A stretch of DNA of 64,000 nt from Lujinxingia sediminis (GTDB taxonomy: Bacteria; Myxococcota_A; Bradymonadia; Bradymonadales; Bradymonadaceae): positions 1 to 64,000 of the forward strand of contig NZ_SADD01000004.1 of assembly GCF_004005565.1 (NCBI RefSeq). The letters run 5' to 3'. Within the stretch, counting starts at the first letter, position 1. Every line of letters begins with the position of its first letter. Below, piece by piece: positions 15,834 through 25,253 of this stretch. The notes under the pieces are model-generated. The model saw nothing but the letters and a program-made list of their open reading frames with translations. It was not told where the DNA came from and did not search any database. The position numbers and the translations under genes were made by a program.

Positions 15834-17006
15834 TCACCCTCGACGGGCCTCTTCCACCACCCGGACATCGAGCGTTGAACACCCGTTGAACGTCGCGAAT
15901 CGCCGAAGCTCATCGTTTAACGCAACGAAGAAGCGCTCCCTCTCAAAGGCGACATCTTCCAGGTGCACGCTCAACACCTCCAGCCGCCCCTCGGCCCGAT
16001 GCGCCTTCGCGTCGATGCGCGCCACAAAGGCGTCGCCAAAGAGAACGGGCAGGCAGAAGTAACCAAAGTGCCGTTTGGACGCCGTGACATAACTCTCCAG
16101 CCGGTAGTCGAACCCGAAGAGCGAGCTCAGACGGTCGCGGTGAATCACGGCGTTGTCGAATGGCGAGAGGATCTGGAGCGCCGGCTCGGGTTTAAACGCG
16201 GACTCCAGCGAACGCGCGCGCTCCTGCGCCTTGAGGTCGACGTAAACGCTCGACCCATCGCCGAGGACAACCTCCTCCACCTCCCCCGCGTCGAGATGTG
16301 CGTCGAGAATCGCGCGCATGGCCTCGCGCATCGCCTTGCCCTTTTGCAGGTGCAGGAGCTGCTTCCAGGTGAACACGCCATGGGCGCGGCGAGTGGTTTT
16401 GAAGAGGTAGGCGGCGACGTCGGGCAAGGTGGGTATGCTCAGGTCGAGGCCCTCGGGCAGCACGCGCTCGCTCAGCTCGTACACCTTTTCCATGCCATCG
16501 CGGCGGCAGATCATCAGCTCGCCCATCATAAAGAGCGTATCCAGCGCGGCGCGCACCGGGCGGCCGCCCCAGGCCTTGCCGGAGCTCGCGGCCCGGCGCT
16601 CGAAGTCCCGCGCGCGGGTGGGGCCCTCGGCGCGCACCCGCGCCAGAATCTCGCGCATCAGCGGGGTATCGAGGTTTTTGTAGTAGCGATTCTCCCCCTG
16701 ACGAATCGTCGTCATGCGGCGAAGCGCAAAGCGGTAGTCGCGCATCGGCAGGTAGGACGCGGCATGAAACCAGTAGTCAAAGATCTGCCCTTTGCTCACC
16801 AGCTGGTTCAGGTGGTCCTGCTCGTAGCCCGGCACCCGGCTCCACAGCACGTGGTGATGGGCCCGCTCGACCACAGCGAGCGTATCGATTTGCACGTAGC
16901 CCAGATGCTCCATGGCGCGCAGCACTCCCGACTCGCCAGTGCCAAACGTCCCTGGCGAGGTCAGCCCCTGATGGGCCAGAGCCAGGCGTCTTAACTCGGA
17001 TGTCAT
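15834..17006 (-). CDS. YcaQ/AlkX-type interstrand-crosslink DNA glycosylase
   Basis: 390 residues from the ATG at 17006. The frame is open to 17096, but family members begin with the RRLALAHQGL segment seen right after this start. The protein belongs to the winged-helix DNA-binding family (HTH_42, formerly DUF1006). The QxD motif considered catalytic in YcaQ/AlkZ glycosylases is present as VQIDT (Gln39, Asp41). The internal ILSPFDN and the RIDAKAHR ending are also typical. Such enzymes unhook DNA crosslinks or excise bulky alkyl lesions. No linked repair gene is nearby. Confidence 0.85.
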   Translation of the reverse strand: MTSELRRLALAHQGLTSPGTFGTGESGVLRAMEHLGYVQIDTLAVVERAHHHVLWSRVPGYEQDHLNQLVSKGQIFDYWFHAASYLPMRDYRFALRRMTTIRQGENRYYKNLDTPLMREILARVRAEGPTRARDFERRAASSGKAWGGRPVRAALDTLFMMGELMICRRDGMEKVYELSERVLPEGLDLSIPTLPDVAAYLFKTTRRAHGVFTWKQLLHLQKGKAMREAMRAILDAHLDAGEVEEVVLGDGSSVYVDLKAQERARSLESAFKPEPALQILSPFDNAVIHRDRLSSLFGFDYRLESYVTASKRHFGYFCLPVLFGDAFVARIDAKAHRAEGRLEVLSVHLEDVAFERERFFVALNDELRRFATFNGCSTLDVRVVEEARRG

Positions 17007-17096
17007 AGGGGGGACTCGGTCGGTAGGGGAGGAAAGGGATTGGGCACCCGCACAAAGGCCTCGCTCGGATAACGCGTGGACCGCCGGGTGCGCCAT

Positions 17097-17627
17097 CTTA
17101 TTTTGTCTTAAAATTTCCCCCTTTTAGCGGGCATCGTCGCCCATCATGTCGGCCGGAGCGCCCCTCGTCTACTCGCCATAGCCCCCCCAGGGACCGAGCC
17201 CGCGCTCGTGGTCTGCTCAGGCCTACTCGCCGGCCTCGCAGGCGGCGAAGAGCGAGCACGCCAAAGGTCGATCAGGCGCATGAATGCTTGCCCTCCGAGG
17301 CTTCTCATCGGCTCCGGAGAGCCCCCCCGGGGAGGCAAGGTGCCGCGGATATCTCCTCGGAAAACGCCTGTTTTCCGCTCGCCAGACGCGTGCTCCGCGC
17401 CCCCGGAAAGCCCCTCTATCCGGGGGAAAACCTGAGCGCGGGCGCTTGTTTCAGGCCATACGCCCTGCACTTGACTAACCCTCCGGTCAACGCTTTTCTA
17501 CACCGAACTCATTATCTCCGTCTCTTTCCTGCCGCCGCCCTCCTTTCCGGCGTCTTAAGGGGGCAGCGAGACGCCACTTTGAGGGGATGCCGCTCCGGGC
17601 TCCTTTCACACCCTACAAGGACACGCC
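17097..17627. other. Gene-free stretch with two perfect hairpins
   Basis: No frame is convincing. Two perfect 8-bp hairpins are visible: CGGAAAAC/GTTTTCCG at 17358-17377 and CCCCCGGA/TCCGGGGG at 17400-17426. Neither is followed by a T-run on the plus strand. The last 60 bases, ending in CAAGGACACGCC, are shared with the leader of the paralogue at 19466 and include its ribosome site. Confidence 0.5.
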
Positions 17628-19301
17628 ATGGACCTGCGCTCTTCTCTACCTCGTCGGGCTCGCGACCTCGCAGCGCTGCTCACCAGTCTGGCCCTGCTGA
17701 CGGCCTGCTCCGACATCGACAGCGATCCCACCCGTGCGGCCGGCGGACTTGCCGAGGCCTGCTACCCCAACGACACCTGCGACGAGCCCTACATCTGCAG
17801 CGAGCAAGGCGTCTGCGTGCAGCCGCTGGAGGATATCGACGCCGGCGATACGGACATCTCCGATACCGACGACGCCGGCGATGCAGAGGTCCCCGACGCC
17901 GATGATACCGATACCGACGACACGGACATCTCCGACACCGACGACACGGACATCTCCGACACCGACGACACCGACATCTCCGATACCGACGATACGGACA
18001 TCTCCGATACCGACGATGCCGATGCGACCTGCATCCCGCTGACCTGTGCCGATCTGGGGGCCCAATGCGGTCCGGTCGACAACGGCTGCGGAGAGCCTCT
18101 CCAGTGTGGAAGCTGCGCCGCCTATCAGACCAACGCCGGGCTCACCGGATGCATCGAGGGCACCTGTGAATACGCCTGCCGCCCGGGCAGCCTGGCGAGC
18201 GCCGAGGGGTGTCGTGATCACCTGCGCGTGGCCGCCGGAAGCACCCACAGCTGTGCGCTGGATGCTCAGGGGCAAGCCTACTGTTGGGGGGCGAACGCTC
18301 AGGGTCAGCTGGGCGACGGCACCACCGAGCGCAGCCTGGTGCCGGTGGCGGTCCAGGGGCTGGAGGGCATCGTCCTGAGCGCGATCTACGCCGGGGAGAG
18401 CCATACCTGCGGGCTCAGCGACGCCGGTCAGGTGTACTGCTGGGGAGCTAACGCGTACGGCCAGCTCGGCGACGGTACGGCCGTGGACCGCCTGGTTCCC
18501 ACCGCGCTCACCGGTCTGAGCGAGCCGGTGCTCTCTCTGGCGATCGGGGCGCGGGGAGACCATACCTGCGCGATCACCGCCGGGGGCGCCCCCCGCTGCT
18601 GGGGCCGCAACGATAAGGGCCAGCTGGGCGACGGCACCACCGCCCACCGGGCCACGCCCACCACCCTGCTCAACGCTCCGAGCGAAGGCGTGGTCGCTAT
18701 CGCCGCCGGCACCGCCCACACCTGCCTGGGGCACAGCGACACCTGGATGACGAAGACCTTCTGTGTGGGCGACAACGCCATCGGCCAGCTGGGCGATGGG
18801 ACCCAGACCACGCGCCACTCCCTGACGGAGACCTCGCGCAACGTGCGCTCCTTTGATCTGGGGGCCGGGGGCCACCACACCTGCTCGCTCAACGCCTACG
18901 ACGGCCGTGTCATCTGCTGGGGCCGCAACGATACACGTCAGCTCGGCAACGTCTCGGGCGACGTGTATTTCAATCCGCCCACCGAGCGGACCATCCCGGC
19001 CGGCGCGGTGCGGGTACGGGCCGGAGAGGCCCACACCTGCGCGCAGATGGATAACGGCGGCCTGACATGCTGGGGCAAAAACACCTCCGGACAGACCACC
19101 GACGCCCGGCCCAGCACCGATACGCCCCGGGACGTCGCGGGCCATACCTTTGGGACCCTCTACTTTGACACGGGCGCCAACCACACCTGCTCGATCCAGT
19201 CGGATCAGATCGTGCGCTGCTGGGGAAGCAACGGCTCGGGACAGCTCGGCAACGGCAGCACCACCGCGACGGCCACCCCGGTGGAGGTGACGCTCCCCTG
19301 A
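17628..19301 (+). CDS. RCC1-repeat propeller lipoprotein, copy 1
   Basis: 557 residues. The signal peptide ends in the lipobox LLTAC. A stalk follows with four exact DTDDTDIS repeats (encoded at 17910-18005). Then come a short Cys-rich module (residues about 135-195) and a C-terminal propeller of about 360 residues. Seven blades are marked by CWGxNxxGQLGDGT or close variants, as expected for a seven-bladed RCC1 propeller. Each blade also carries a HTC/HSC segment, so the Cys residues may pair within blades. A surface-binding role is likely; the ligand is unknown. It is duplicated immediately downstream. Confidence 0.85.
   Translation: MDLRSSLPRRARDLAALLTSLALLTACSDIDSDPTRAAGGLAEACYPNDTCDEPYICSEQGVCVQPLEDIDAGDTDISDTDDAGDAEVPDADDTDTDDTDISDTDDTDISDTDDTDISDTDDTDISDTDDADATCIPLTCADLGAQCGPVDNGCGEPLQCGSCAAYQTNAGLTGCIEGTCEYACRPGSLASAEGCRDHLRVAAGSTHSCALDAQGQAYCWGANAQGQLGDGTTERSLVPVAVQGLEGIVLSAIYAGESHTCGLSDAGQVYCWGANAYGQLGDGTAVDRLVPTALTGLSEPVLSLAIGARGDHTCAITAGGAPRCWGRNDKGQLGDGTTAHRATPTTLLNAPSEGVVAIAAGTAHTCLGHSDTWMTKTFCVGDNAIGQLGDGTQTTRHSLTETSRNVRSFDLGAGGHHTCSLNAYDGRVICWGRNDTRQLGNVSGDVYFNPPTERTIPAGAVRVRAGEAHTCAQMDNGGLTCWGKNTSGQTTDARPSTDTPRDVAGHTFGTLYFDTGANHTCSIQSDQIVRCWGSNGSGQLGNGSTTATATPVEVTLP
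17910..18005 (+). repeat. Four 24-bp in-frame repeats (DTDDTDIS)
   Basis: Units at 17910, 17934, 17958 and 17982 differ only at synonymous positions (GATACC/GACACC, ACG/ACC) and are followed by a partial fifth. The repeat length is a whole number of codons, so copy number can change the stalk length without breaking the frame. The paralogue at 19466 has a different stalk built on PDDTGA. Confidence 0.85.
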
Positions 19302-19465
19302 GCGTCGCATGCTGGCCGGCCCGTCGATGCATAGGCATGACGGGCCACCTCGGGTTCCCCCCTGCCGCCGCTTGCTTACCTGATGGGCGTCTCAGGGGGG
19401 GCACCGCCCCCCCGCGCCGAAGGGATGCCGCTCCTGACTCCTTACTCGCCAGACAAGGACACGCC

Positions 19466-21007
19466 ATGCACTTGCCCCCCTCCCTATCCCGCAGGGCTCG
19501 CCACCTCATCGTGCTGCTCGCCAGCCTGGCCCTGCTGACGGCCTGCTCCGACACTGCGGGCCATGCCACGATCGACGCCGGCGCCGGGGACATCTCCGAC
19601 GCTGACGATACGGGCACTCCAGACGACACGGGCGCTCCAGACGACACGGGCGCTCCGGACGCTACGGGCGACACTGACATCCCCGATGCCGACGATGCGG
19701 GAACCGGGGACACAGGCCTCTCCGATGCCGCTGAAACGTGCATCCCGCTGAGCTGTGCCGATCTGGCGGCGCAATGCGGTCCGGTCGATGACGGCTGCGG
19801 CCAGACGCTCCAGTGTGGAAGCTGCGCCGCCTATGGGAGCGACGCCGAGCTCACGGCGTGCATCGAAGGCACCTGCAACTACGTGTGCCTGGCGAGCAGC
19901 CAGCCCGCCGCCGACGGGTGCCGCGATGCTCGACGCCTGGCCCTGGGTTCGGGCCATACCTGCGCGCTGAACGCCGAGGGACGAGCGTATTGCTGGGGAA
20001 GCAACCCCGACGGTCGGCTGGGCGACGGCACGACCGAGCGCCGCCTGGTACCGGTGGCGGTCCAGGGACTGGAGGGCATCGTCCTGAACGCGCTCTACGC
20101 CGGGAGCAGTCATACCTGCGGGCTCAGCGACGCCGGTCAGGTGTACTGCTGGGGAGGCAACGCTGAGGGCCAGCTCGGCGACGGAACGACTGTGGACCGC
20201 CTGGTCCCCACCCCGGTCACCGGTCTGAGCGAGCCGGTGCTCTCCCTGGCGATCGGGGCGCGGGGTGACCATACCTGCGCGATCACCGCCGGGGGGACTC
20301 CTCATTGCTGGGGCCGCAACGCTGAGGGCCAGCTGGGCGATGGCACCACCACCCACCGGGCCACCCCCACCCCGATGCTCAACGTCCCGAACGGGGACGT
20401 GGTGAACATCGCCGCCGGCACCGCCCACACCTGTGTGGTGATCGACGACACGGCAACGACGAAGACCCTGTGCGTGGGTAACAACTCCGTCGGCCAGCTC
20501 GGCGATGGCACTCAGACCACGCGCCACACCCTGACGGAGCTCTCGCGCAACGTGGAGTCCGCTGGCCTGGCAGCCGGGGGACTGCATACCTGCTCGATGG
20601 ACGGCAGCGGCCAGGTCATCTGCTGGGGCCACAACGGCTCCGGACAGCTGGGTAACCGCTCGGGCTCCGCGACCATCGACCCGCCCACCGAAGTCACCCT
20701 TCTGGCTGGCGTGGAGGAGGTGCGGGCCGGAGAGAACCACACCTGCGCCCGCATGGACACCGGGGGGCTGAGATGCTGGGGCAGTAACTCGGAAGGACAG
20801 ACCGCCGACACCGAACCCCGAACCTTCAGGCCCCGGGACGTTCCCGGCCATAGCTCCGGGACCCTCGTCTTTGACACCGGGGGCTACCACACCTGCTCGA
20901 TCACCTCGGATCAGATCCTCCGTTGCTGGGGAGCCAACGCCGGTGGGCAGCTCGGCATCGGCACCACCACCGCGACGGCCACCCCGATGAGCGTGACGCT
21001 CCCCTGA
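19466..21007 (+). CDS. RCC1-repeat propeller lipoprotein, copy 2
   Basis: 513 residues from the ATG at 19466. The frame is open from 19337, but the aligned paralogue and the shared CAAGGACACGCC leader fix this start. The lipobox is LLTAC. The stalk has PDDTGA repeats, then the same Cys-rich module (CIPLSCADLAAQCGPVDDGC) and seven RCC1 blades. The two genes are clearly a tandem duplication: the leader, signal peptide and propeller are conserved while the stalk has been replaced. A strong terminator follows at 21039. Confidence 0.85.
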   Translation: MHLPPSLSRRARHLIVLLASLALLTACSDTAGHATIDAGAGDISDADDTGTPDDTGAPDDTGAPDATGDTDIPDADDAGTGDTGLSDAAETCIPLSCADLAAQCGPVDDGCGQTLQCGSCAAYGSDAELTACIEGTCNYVCLASSQPAADGCRDARRLALGSGHTCALNAEGRAYCWGSNPDGRLGDGTTERRLVPVAVQGLEGIVLNALYAGSSHTCGLSDAGQVYCWGGNAEGQLGDGTTVDRLVPTPVTGLSEPVLSLAIGARGDHTCAITAGGTPHCWGRNAEGQLGDGTTTHRATPTPMLNVPNGDVVNIAAGTAHTCVVIDDTATTKTLCVGNNSVGQLGDGTQTTRHTLTELSRNVESAGLAAGGLHTCSMDGSGQVICWGHNGSGQLGNRSGSATIDPPTEVTLLAGVEEVRAGENHTCARMDTGGLRCWGSNSEGQTADTEPRTFRPRDVPGHSSGTLVFDTGGYHTCSITSDQILRCWGANAGGQLGIGTTTATATPMSVTLP

Positions 21008-21038
21008 GGGGCGCAGCCGAGGCTGCCCGACTGCGCGC

Positions 21039-21091
21039 GCCCCCCGGGGTGCGACCTCCTCCCGGGGTCGCACCCCGGGGGGCTTTTTTTT
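21039..21091 (+). terminator. Strong Rho-independent terminator
   Basis: A perfect 18-bp stem (21039-21056 pairs with 21066-21083) with a 9-base loop is followed by eight T residues. It ends the transcript of the second RCC1 gene. Confidence 0.95.
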
Positions 21092-21819
21092 GTACGGTCC
21101 GGGCGCTGGCGATCCCCGCGCACGATCGCGGCGCCACATCAGGGCACCGTACTGCTCCCTGCGCCCTTCGGAATACGGGCTGGGCAAAAACCATTCAAAA
21201 GGTGTTCAAAACTACTGGACTCGTTCTGAACAGGTGCTTACAACTCTCTTCAGCCCGGGCTGCCCTCCTGGCGTTCGGCCTCCTTTCACAACGCCCTACT
21301 TTCGCTTTAACTTCAGCCAGATAGCTCCACCCTTGTACAAAAACAAACAAGTCGCTACACAGGGTCGCCGCAGCGCTCTGAGACTCGCCATCCCCGCTGC
21401 GCCCTCTCCCCTCCTGCCGCCTCCCCCCGCCGGCATCCCCCCCGATCGCCCGATCACACCAGGACCTCGCCATGAAGCGCACCCCTGACACCCCCTCTCC
21501 GCCGCCCCTGCCTTCCCGCCGCAAAGTGGCCCCTGTGCGGGCCGATATTAGCCTGGAAACACTGATAATTCCGGCCCCGCCGGCCCCCTCCTCCACCCTC
21601 GAAGGCATTCCCGGAGTCAGGGGTGACACGGAGGCCGACGCGCCGGTGCCCCGACTTCAAAGCCCTGTTCAACCGCAGGCCACCCGCTTCAGGCGCCGGC
21701 GCCTGAACACCCCTACTTCGGGGTGGTCCCGGGCCCTGACCCCGGTCGACGCCATCCCGGCGCTTCCGGCCCCTGCAACTACTTCAAAACCCGTTCAAAC
21801 CCCATCCAAGGAACCCATC
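21092..21819. other. Long leader of the first Roadblock-like gene
   Basis: A frame is open from 21472 in phase with the gene at 21820, but the extension is Pro/Arg-rich and has no domain. The second paralogue has a related extension (both contain a GWSxALT segment), so either a disordered N-terminus or a conserved leader RNA is possible. An inverted repeat GGTGTTCA/TGAACAGG spans 21201-21234 and could be an operator. Confidence 0.4.
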
Positions 21820-22188
21820 ATGAGCAGCATCCTGACCACCGCCCTCGAACAACTCGCGACCACCGCCGGCTTCATCGCCGGAGCCGTCGGCAACAGCACC
21901 AGCGGCATGGTCATGGGCTCGCTGGGCGGCTCCGACGACTTCAACGTGGAGCTGGCCGTGGCCGCCAACACCGAGGTGGTCAAAGCCAAGCAGCGCGCGA
22001 TGGCCTCCCTGGAGTTGAAGGGAAGCGTGGAAGACATCCTCATCACCCTCTCCAACCAGTACCACCTGATCCGTCCGCTCACCGAACGCCCGGAAATCTT
22101 CCTCTACCTGGCCGTCGATCGCAGCCAGGCCAACCTGGGCATGGCGCGCTTCGCCCTGGGCGAAGCCGAGAGCATCCTCAAACTCTGA
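21820..22188 (+). CDS. Roadblock/LC7-like protein, copy 1
   Basis: 122 residues from the ATG at 21820, which has AAGGA 8 bases upstream. An in-frame start at 21472 would give 238 residues. The sequence (ALEQLATTAGFIAGAVGN, GMVMGSLGGSDDFNVELA, PEIFLYLAVDR) fits the small alpha/beta Roadblock fold of MglB-like regulators, where a hydrophobic helix is followed by beta strands and the VDRSxANLxMAR helix. Such proteins dimerise and often regulate small GTPases. No GTPase gene is adjacent. It is about 70% identical to the copy at 22958 and the same length. Confidence 0.65.
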   Translation: MSSILTTALEQLATTAGFIAGAVGNSTSGMVMGSLGGSDDFNVELAVAANTEVVKAKQRAMASLELKGSVEDILITLSNQYHLIRPLTERPEIFLYLAVDRSQANLGMARFALGEAESILKL

Positions 22189-22957
22189 GAGGCTCTCACG
22201 AGGCTGATGTGCAGGAAAAACGCCAGATTTGCGCCGGGCGATCTCATCTCAAGCGCCCCTTCCTCAGTAGAATTCACAGAATTCAATAAATGCACATCAC
22301 CTCATTCCGGCGCGACCCTTCTGAGCGCGAATGGCCGCAGGAATGTTTCCCCTCATCGCTCCTGCCAGGCTTCGTCGCGCTCCTCACCTTTTCATGCGCC
22401 CCAACCGGACTTTTACCTTATTCGCGGGAGCGTCGCCCATGATGACCGATGAGTCACACCAACGACAAAAACCCCCGGCTAAGCTTGAGCTACGCGCATC
22501 GGGGCGTTACAACCGCACCGACTCAAGCGAGGTTACTTTCGCTCCCTGACAGGAGGAATCCTCTTTGAGCCTACCCTGAGCAATGTGGGGAGACGCCCTG
22601 TTCATACGAAACATGAATTCGGGAAGCCCCCTTATCTCGTGTTGTATGAGTCCGGGAGGGCCGGGTGCCATGAGTTCATCACCAGACGAAGCCGAACCTG
22701 GCATTCAAGCTATCACCCCTTCCGTTGAAACGGAGCACTGTCCCTCCCGCGGGGAGGCCGGGGTCATTCCCCCCACCCCGGAACAGGATGAACTTCGTCA
22801 CGCCCCATTCCCCACTGTGCGCCTTCGTCCGAAGCCGCACCGACACGCTCGCCAGAGCGCACTCCGGCTCCCACACCAGACCCCGGTACGGGGATGGTCG
22901 GCGGCCCTCACCACCCCGGGCGACTCTCCGGTCGCCCCTGACCCAGAGGAAGTAACG
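22189..22957. other. Spacer between the Roadblock paralogues
   Basis: A frame in phase with the gene at 22958 is open from 22583, but only its last 40 codons resemble the extension of the first paralogue. No other gene is credible. A short AT-rich patch with two GAATTC sites occurs at about 22270. The promoter of the second copy is presumably here. Confidence 0.4.
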
Positions 22958-23326
22958 ATGTCAAACCCGGTCAACAACGCTCTCGAACAACTTGCCAGCG
23001 TCGACGGATTCATCGCTGGAGCCATCGGCAACAGCGCCAGCGGAATGGTCATGGGCTCCCAGGGAGGCTCCGACAAGTTCAACGTGGAGGTCGCCGTCGC
23101 CGCCAACACCGAGGTCGTCAAAGCCAAAAATCGGGCGATGAAAGCGCTAAAGCTCAGCGGTGGAATCGAGGACATTCTCATTACGCTCACCGATCAGTAC
23201 CACCTGATCCGCCCGCTCAAGAGCCACCCGGAGATCTTTCTCTACCTGGCCGTCGATCGCAGCCGCGCCAACCTGGCGATGGCCCGCTTTACCCTGAGCG
23301 AAGCCGAGAGCGCGATGAAGCTCTAA
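22958..23326 (+). CDS. Roadblock/LC7-like protein, copy 2
   Basis: 122 residues from the ATG at 22958, with AGAGGA about 7 bases upstream. It aligns without gaps to the copy at 21820, and the differences are mostly on one face (for example LxATTAG versus LASVDG). Both copies keep the GFIAGAxGNSxSGMVMGS and EIFLYLAVDRS segments. A pair of diverged paralogues suggests hetero-oligomers, as with other Roadblock proteins. A perfect terminator follows. Confidence 0.65.
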   Translation: MSNPVNNALEQLASVDGFIAGAIGNSASGMVMGSQGGSDKFNVEVAVAANTEVVKAKNRAMKALKLSGGIEDILITLTDQYHLIRPLKSHPEIFLYLAVDRSRANLAMARFTLSEAESAMKL

Positions 23327-23360
23327 TCCCGGCATCTGTATCACGACCATGGTCACGTTG

Positions 23361-23394
23361 AAGGCCGTCGCCCTTTGGGGCGACGGCCTTTTTT
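23361..23394 (+). terminator. Rho-independent terminator
   Basis: The 13-bp perfect stem AAGGCCGTCGCCC/GGGCGACGGCCTT with the loop TTTG is followed by TTTT. It ends the Roadblock transcript. Confidence 0.9.
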
Positions 23395-23839
23395 ATGACG
23401 ACGTCACACGCAAACGCTGATGCCGATCGCTGCGACGTGAAGGGCGGCACGGCGCAAAACCTGAGAGTCTGCGTTCGCCTCGTCGAGGCTCTCCAACACG
23501 CTCGGGGCGCGCTCGATGCAGCAGACATGGCGTCAACGCCGGCTCACAGCGCTGTTACCAGCGCAGACCAACGCGGCAGCACCCGTAGCTCAAGGCGCAC
23601 GCATCAGACGCCCCCTTTCCCCGGGGCGATGAGGGGTGCCACAGCCCGGCTTACGAGCGGAACTTCTCAAATCCCAACGCGCCCTTAGCATCCAGCGCGC
23701 CATGCGCTAGGGTAGTGGAGCCGCGCGCCTGTTGAGTCGGCTTTTTGTGCCCACGCGCCGCACATCCGTCCTGAGCATGCGCCCCGACCGTACCGGGCGC
23801 CTTCTATCCACCCGCGTTCCCCTGAGCTGAGGTGATTGT
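23395..23839. other. Gene-free stretch before the ureidopropionase gene
   Basis: No frame has a credible protein. The segment at about 23515-23550 (GATGCAGCAGACATGGCG then TCAACG…GCTCAC) resembles one at about 47722-47755 before prmA. The last bases hold the GAGGTG ribosome site of the next gene. Confidence 0.4.
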
Positions 23840-25135
23840 ATGAGTGACCATCCCGAAATCGACAGTCTGGAAGGCATCCTTCGTAAACTCCCGGTCGAGG
23901 ATCAGGCCGAGGCCTTCCGCATCCTTTACGGCAACGTGCCTGCGCCTATCGAGCTTACCGAGGCCGCGGCCTCTCTGGCCGAGCAGCACGACTTTGATGT
24001 TGCCGCCTACGCCTTTGCGTGCGCGCCCGAGCAGCGCCGGGCACCGCGTCGCGTGCGCGTCGGGGCCATTCAGACGCGCATCATCGAGCCGACCGACGCG
24101 CCGATCGAAGCGCAGTATCTGGCCATCCGTGACCGGGTCGCGACGATCATTGAAGCGGCCGCCGCCATGGGCACCAACGTGCTCTGCACCCAGGAGGCCT
24201 GGACGATGCCCTTTGCCTTCTGCACCCGCGAGAAGCAGCCCTGGGTGGAGTTTGCCGAGCCGGTCGACGGCCCGACCACCCGCTTTCTCGCCGAGCTGGC
24301 GCGGCGCCACAACATGGTCATCCTCTCCTCGATTCTCGAGCGCGATGAGCGTCACGGCGACACCCTGCACAACACCACGGTGGTCATCGGCAACCGCGGC
24401 AACATCATTGGCAGCCACCGGAAAAACCACATCCCGCGCGTCGGCGACTTCAACGAGTCGACCTACTACATGGAGGGCAACACCGGGCACCCGGTGTTTG
24501 CCACCGAGTTTGGTAAGATCGGCATCAACATCTGCTACGGGCGCCACCATCCGCTGAACTGGTTGATGTTCGGGCTCAACGGGGCGGAGATTGTATTTAA
24601 CCCCTCGGCCACCGTCGGCGCCCTCTCCGAGCCGCTCTGGCCCATTGAGGCCCGGTGCGCAGCCATCGCCAACAGCTACTTCAGCGTCGCGATCAACCGC
24701 GTGGGCACCGAGCACTTCCCCAACGCCTTTACCTCGGGCGACGGGCGAGCGGCACACCACGACTTCGGGCACTTCTATGGGTCGAGTTATGTGGCCGCTC
24801 CCGATGGCAGCCGCACGCCCGGGCTCTCGCGCACCCGCGACGGTCTGATCGTCAGCGAGATCGACTTGAACCAATGCCGTCAGGTCCGAGACTCCTGGGG
24901 GTTCCAGATGACGCAGCGCCTCAGTGAGTATGGCGAGCTCCTCAGCCGTGCGGCCGCTCCGGACTTTGAGCCTCAGATCATCGCCGATCCCGGCGTCGAT
25001 ATCTCCAGCGGCCGCGGCTCCGCCCTGCCCTCGGCCGGCCGCGCCCTGCACCACGTCTCGCCACGCGCGCTGGGCTCGGCGCCGACGCAGCAGATCACCT
25101 ACGTGGGCGACGAAGAAGGCTCGCGTAAGGAATGA
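23840..25135 (+). CDS. Beta-ureidopropionase (N-carbamoyl-beta-alanine amidohydrolase)
   Basis: 431 residues of the nitrilase superfamily. It hydrolyses N-carbamoyl-beta-alanine to beta-alanine, CO2 and ammonia in reductive pyrimidine breakdown. The catalytic triad is visible: Glu119 in CTQEAW, Lys195 in [10 protein letters not shown] and Cys232 in NICYGRHHP. The helical N-terminus (EGILRKLP, then ALA-rich) and residue numbering match the animal enzyme UPB1 (Glu119, Lys196, Cys233) closely, unlike ordinary bacterial carbamoylases. GAGGTG precedes the ATG. The dihydropyrimidinase and dihydropyrimidine dehydrogenase genes are not in the window. Confidence 0.9.
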   Translation: MSDHPEIDSLEGILRKLPVEDQAEAFRILYGNVPAPIELTEAAASLAEQHDFDVAAYAFACAPEQRRAPRRVRVGAIQTRIIEPTDAPIEAQYLAIRDRVATIIEAAAAMGTNVLCTQEAWTMPFAFCTREKQPWVEFAEPVDGPTTRFLAELARRHNMVILSSILERDERHGDTLHNTTVVIGNRGNIIGSHRKNHIPRVGDFNESTYYMEGNTGHPVFATEFGKIGINICYGRHHPLNWLMFGLNGAEIVFNPSATVGALSEPLWPIEARCAAIANSYFSVAINRVGTEHFPNAFTSGDGRAAHHDFGHFYGSSYVAAPDGSRTPGLSRTRDGLIVSEIDLNQCRQVRDSWGFQMTQRLSEYGELLSRAAAPDFEPQIIADPGVDISSGRGSALPSAGRALHHVSPRALGSAPTQQITYVGDEEGSRKE

Positions 25136-25169
25136 GCGTTTTTCGGCGTTTACAACCCGCCTGACGCAC

Positions 25170-25205
25170 AAACGCCCCGCTCATCGACAGGTGAGCGGGG
25201 CGTTT
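25170..25205. terminator. Bidirectional terminator between convergent genes
   Basis: A perfect 14-bp stem, AAACGCCCCGCTCA/TGAGCGGGGCGTTT, with an 8-base loop lies between the stops of the ureidopropionase and SulP genes. Short T-runs occur on both strands. Confidence 0.85.
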
Positions 25206-25253
25206 ATCCTGAAAACAACGCAAATTGGAGCCACGGAGCCGTGACGAACACCT

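Noticed and set aside
17472-17500. Sigma-70 promoter before the first RCC1 gene (TTGACT, 17 bases, TTTTCT)
   Set aside because: The -10 is a poor match and nothing else supports it.
17646-19310. A 554-codon minus-strand frame opposite the first RCC1 gene, and a similar one at 19484-21187
   Set aside because: Both are shadows of the RCC1 repeats. The apparent internal repeats simply mirror the sense-strand blades.
23395-23688. A 97-codon frame after the second Roadblock gene
   Set aside because: It starts in the tail of the terminator hairpin, lacks a ribosome site and has no protein-like pattern.
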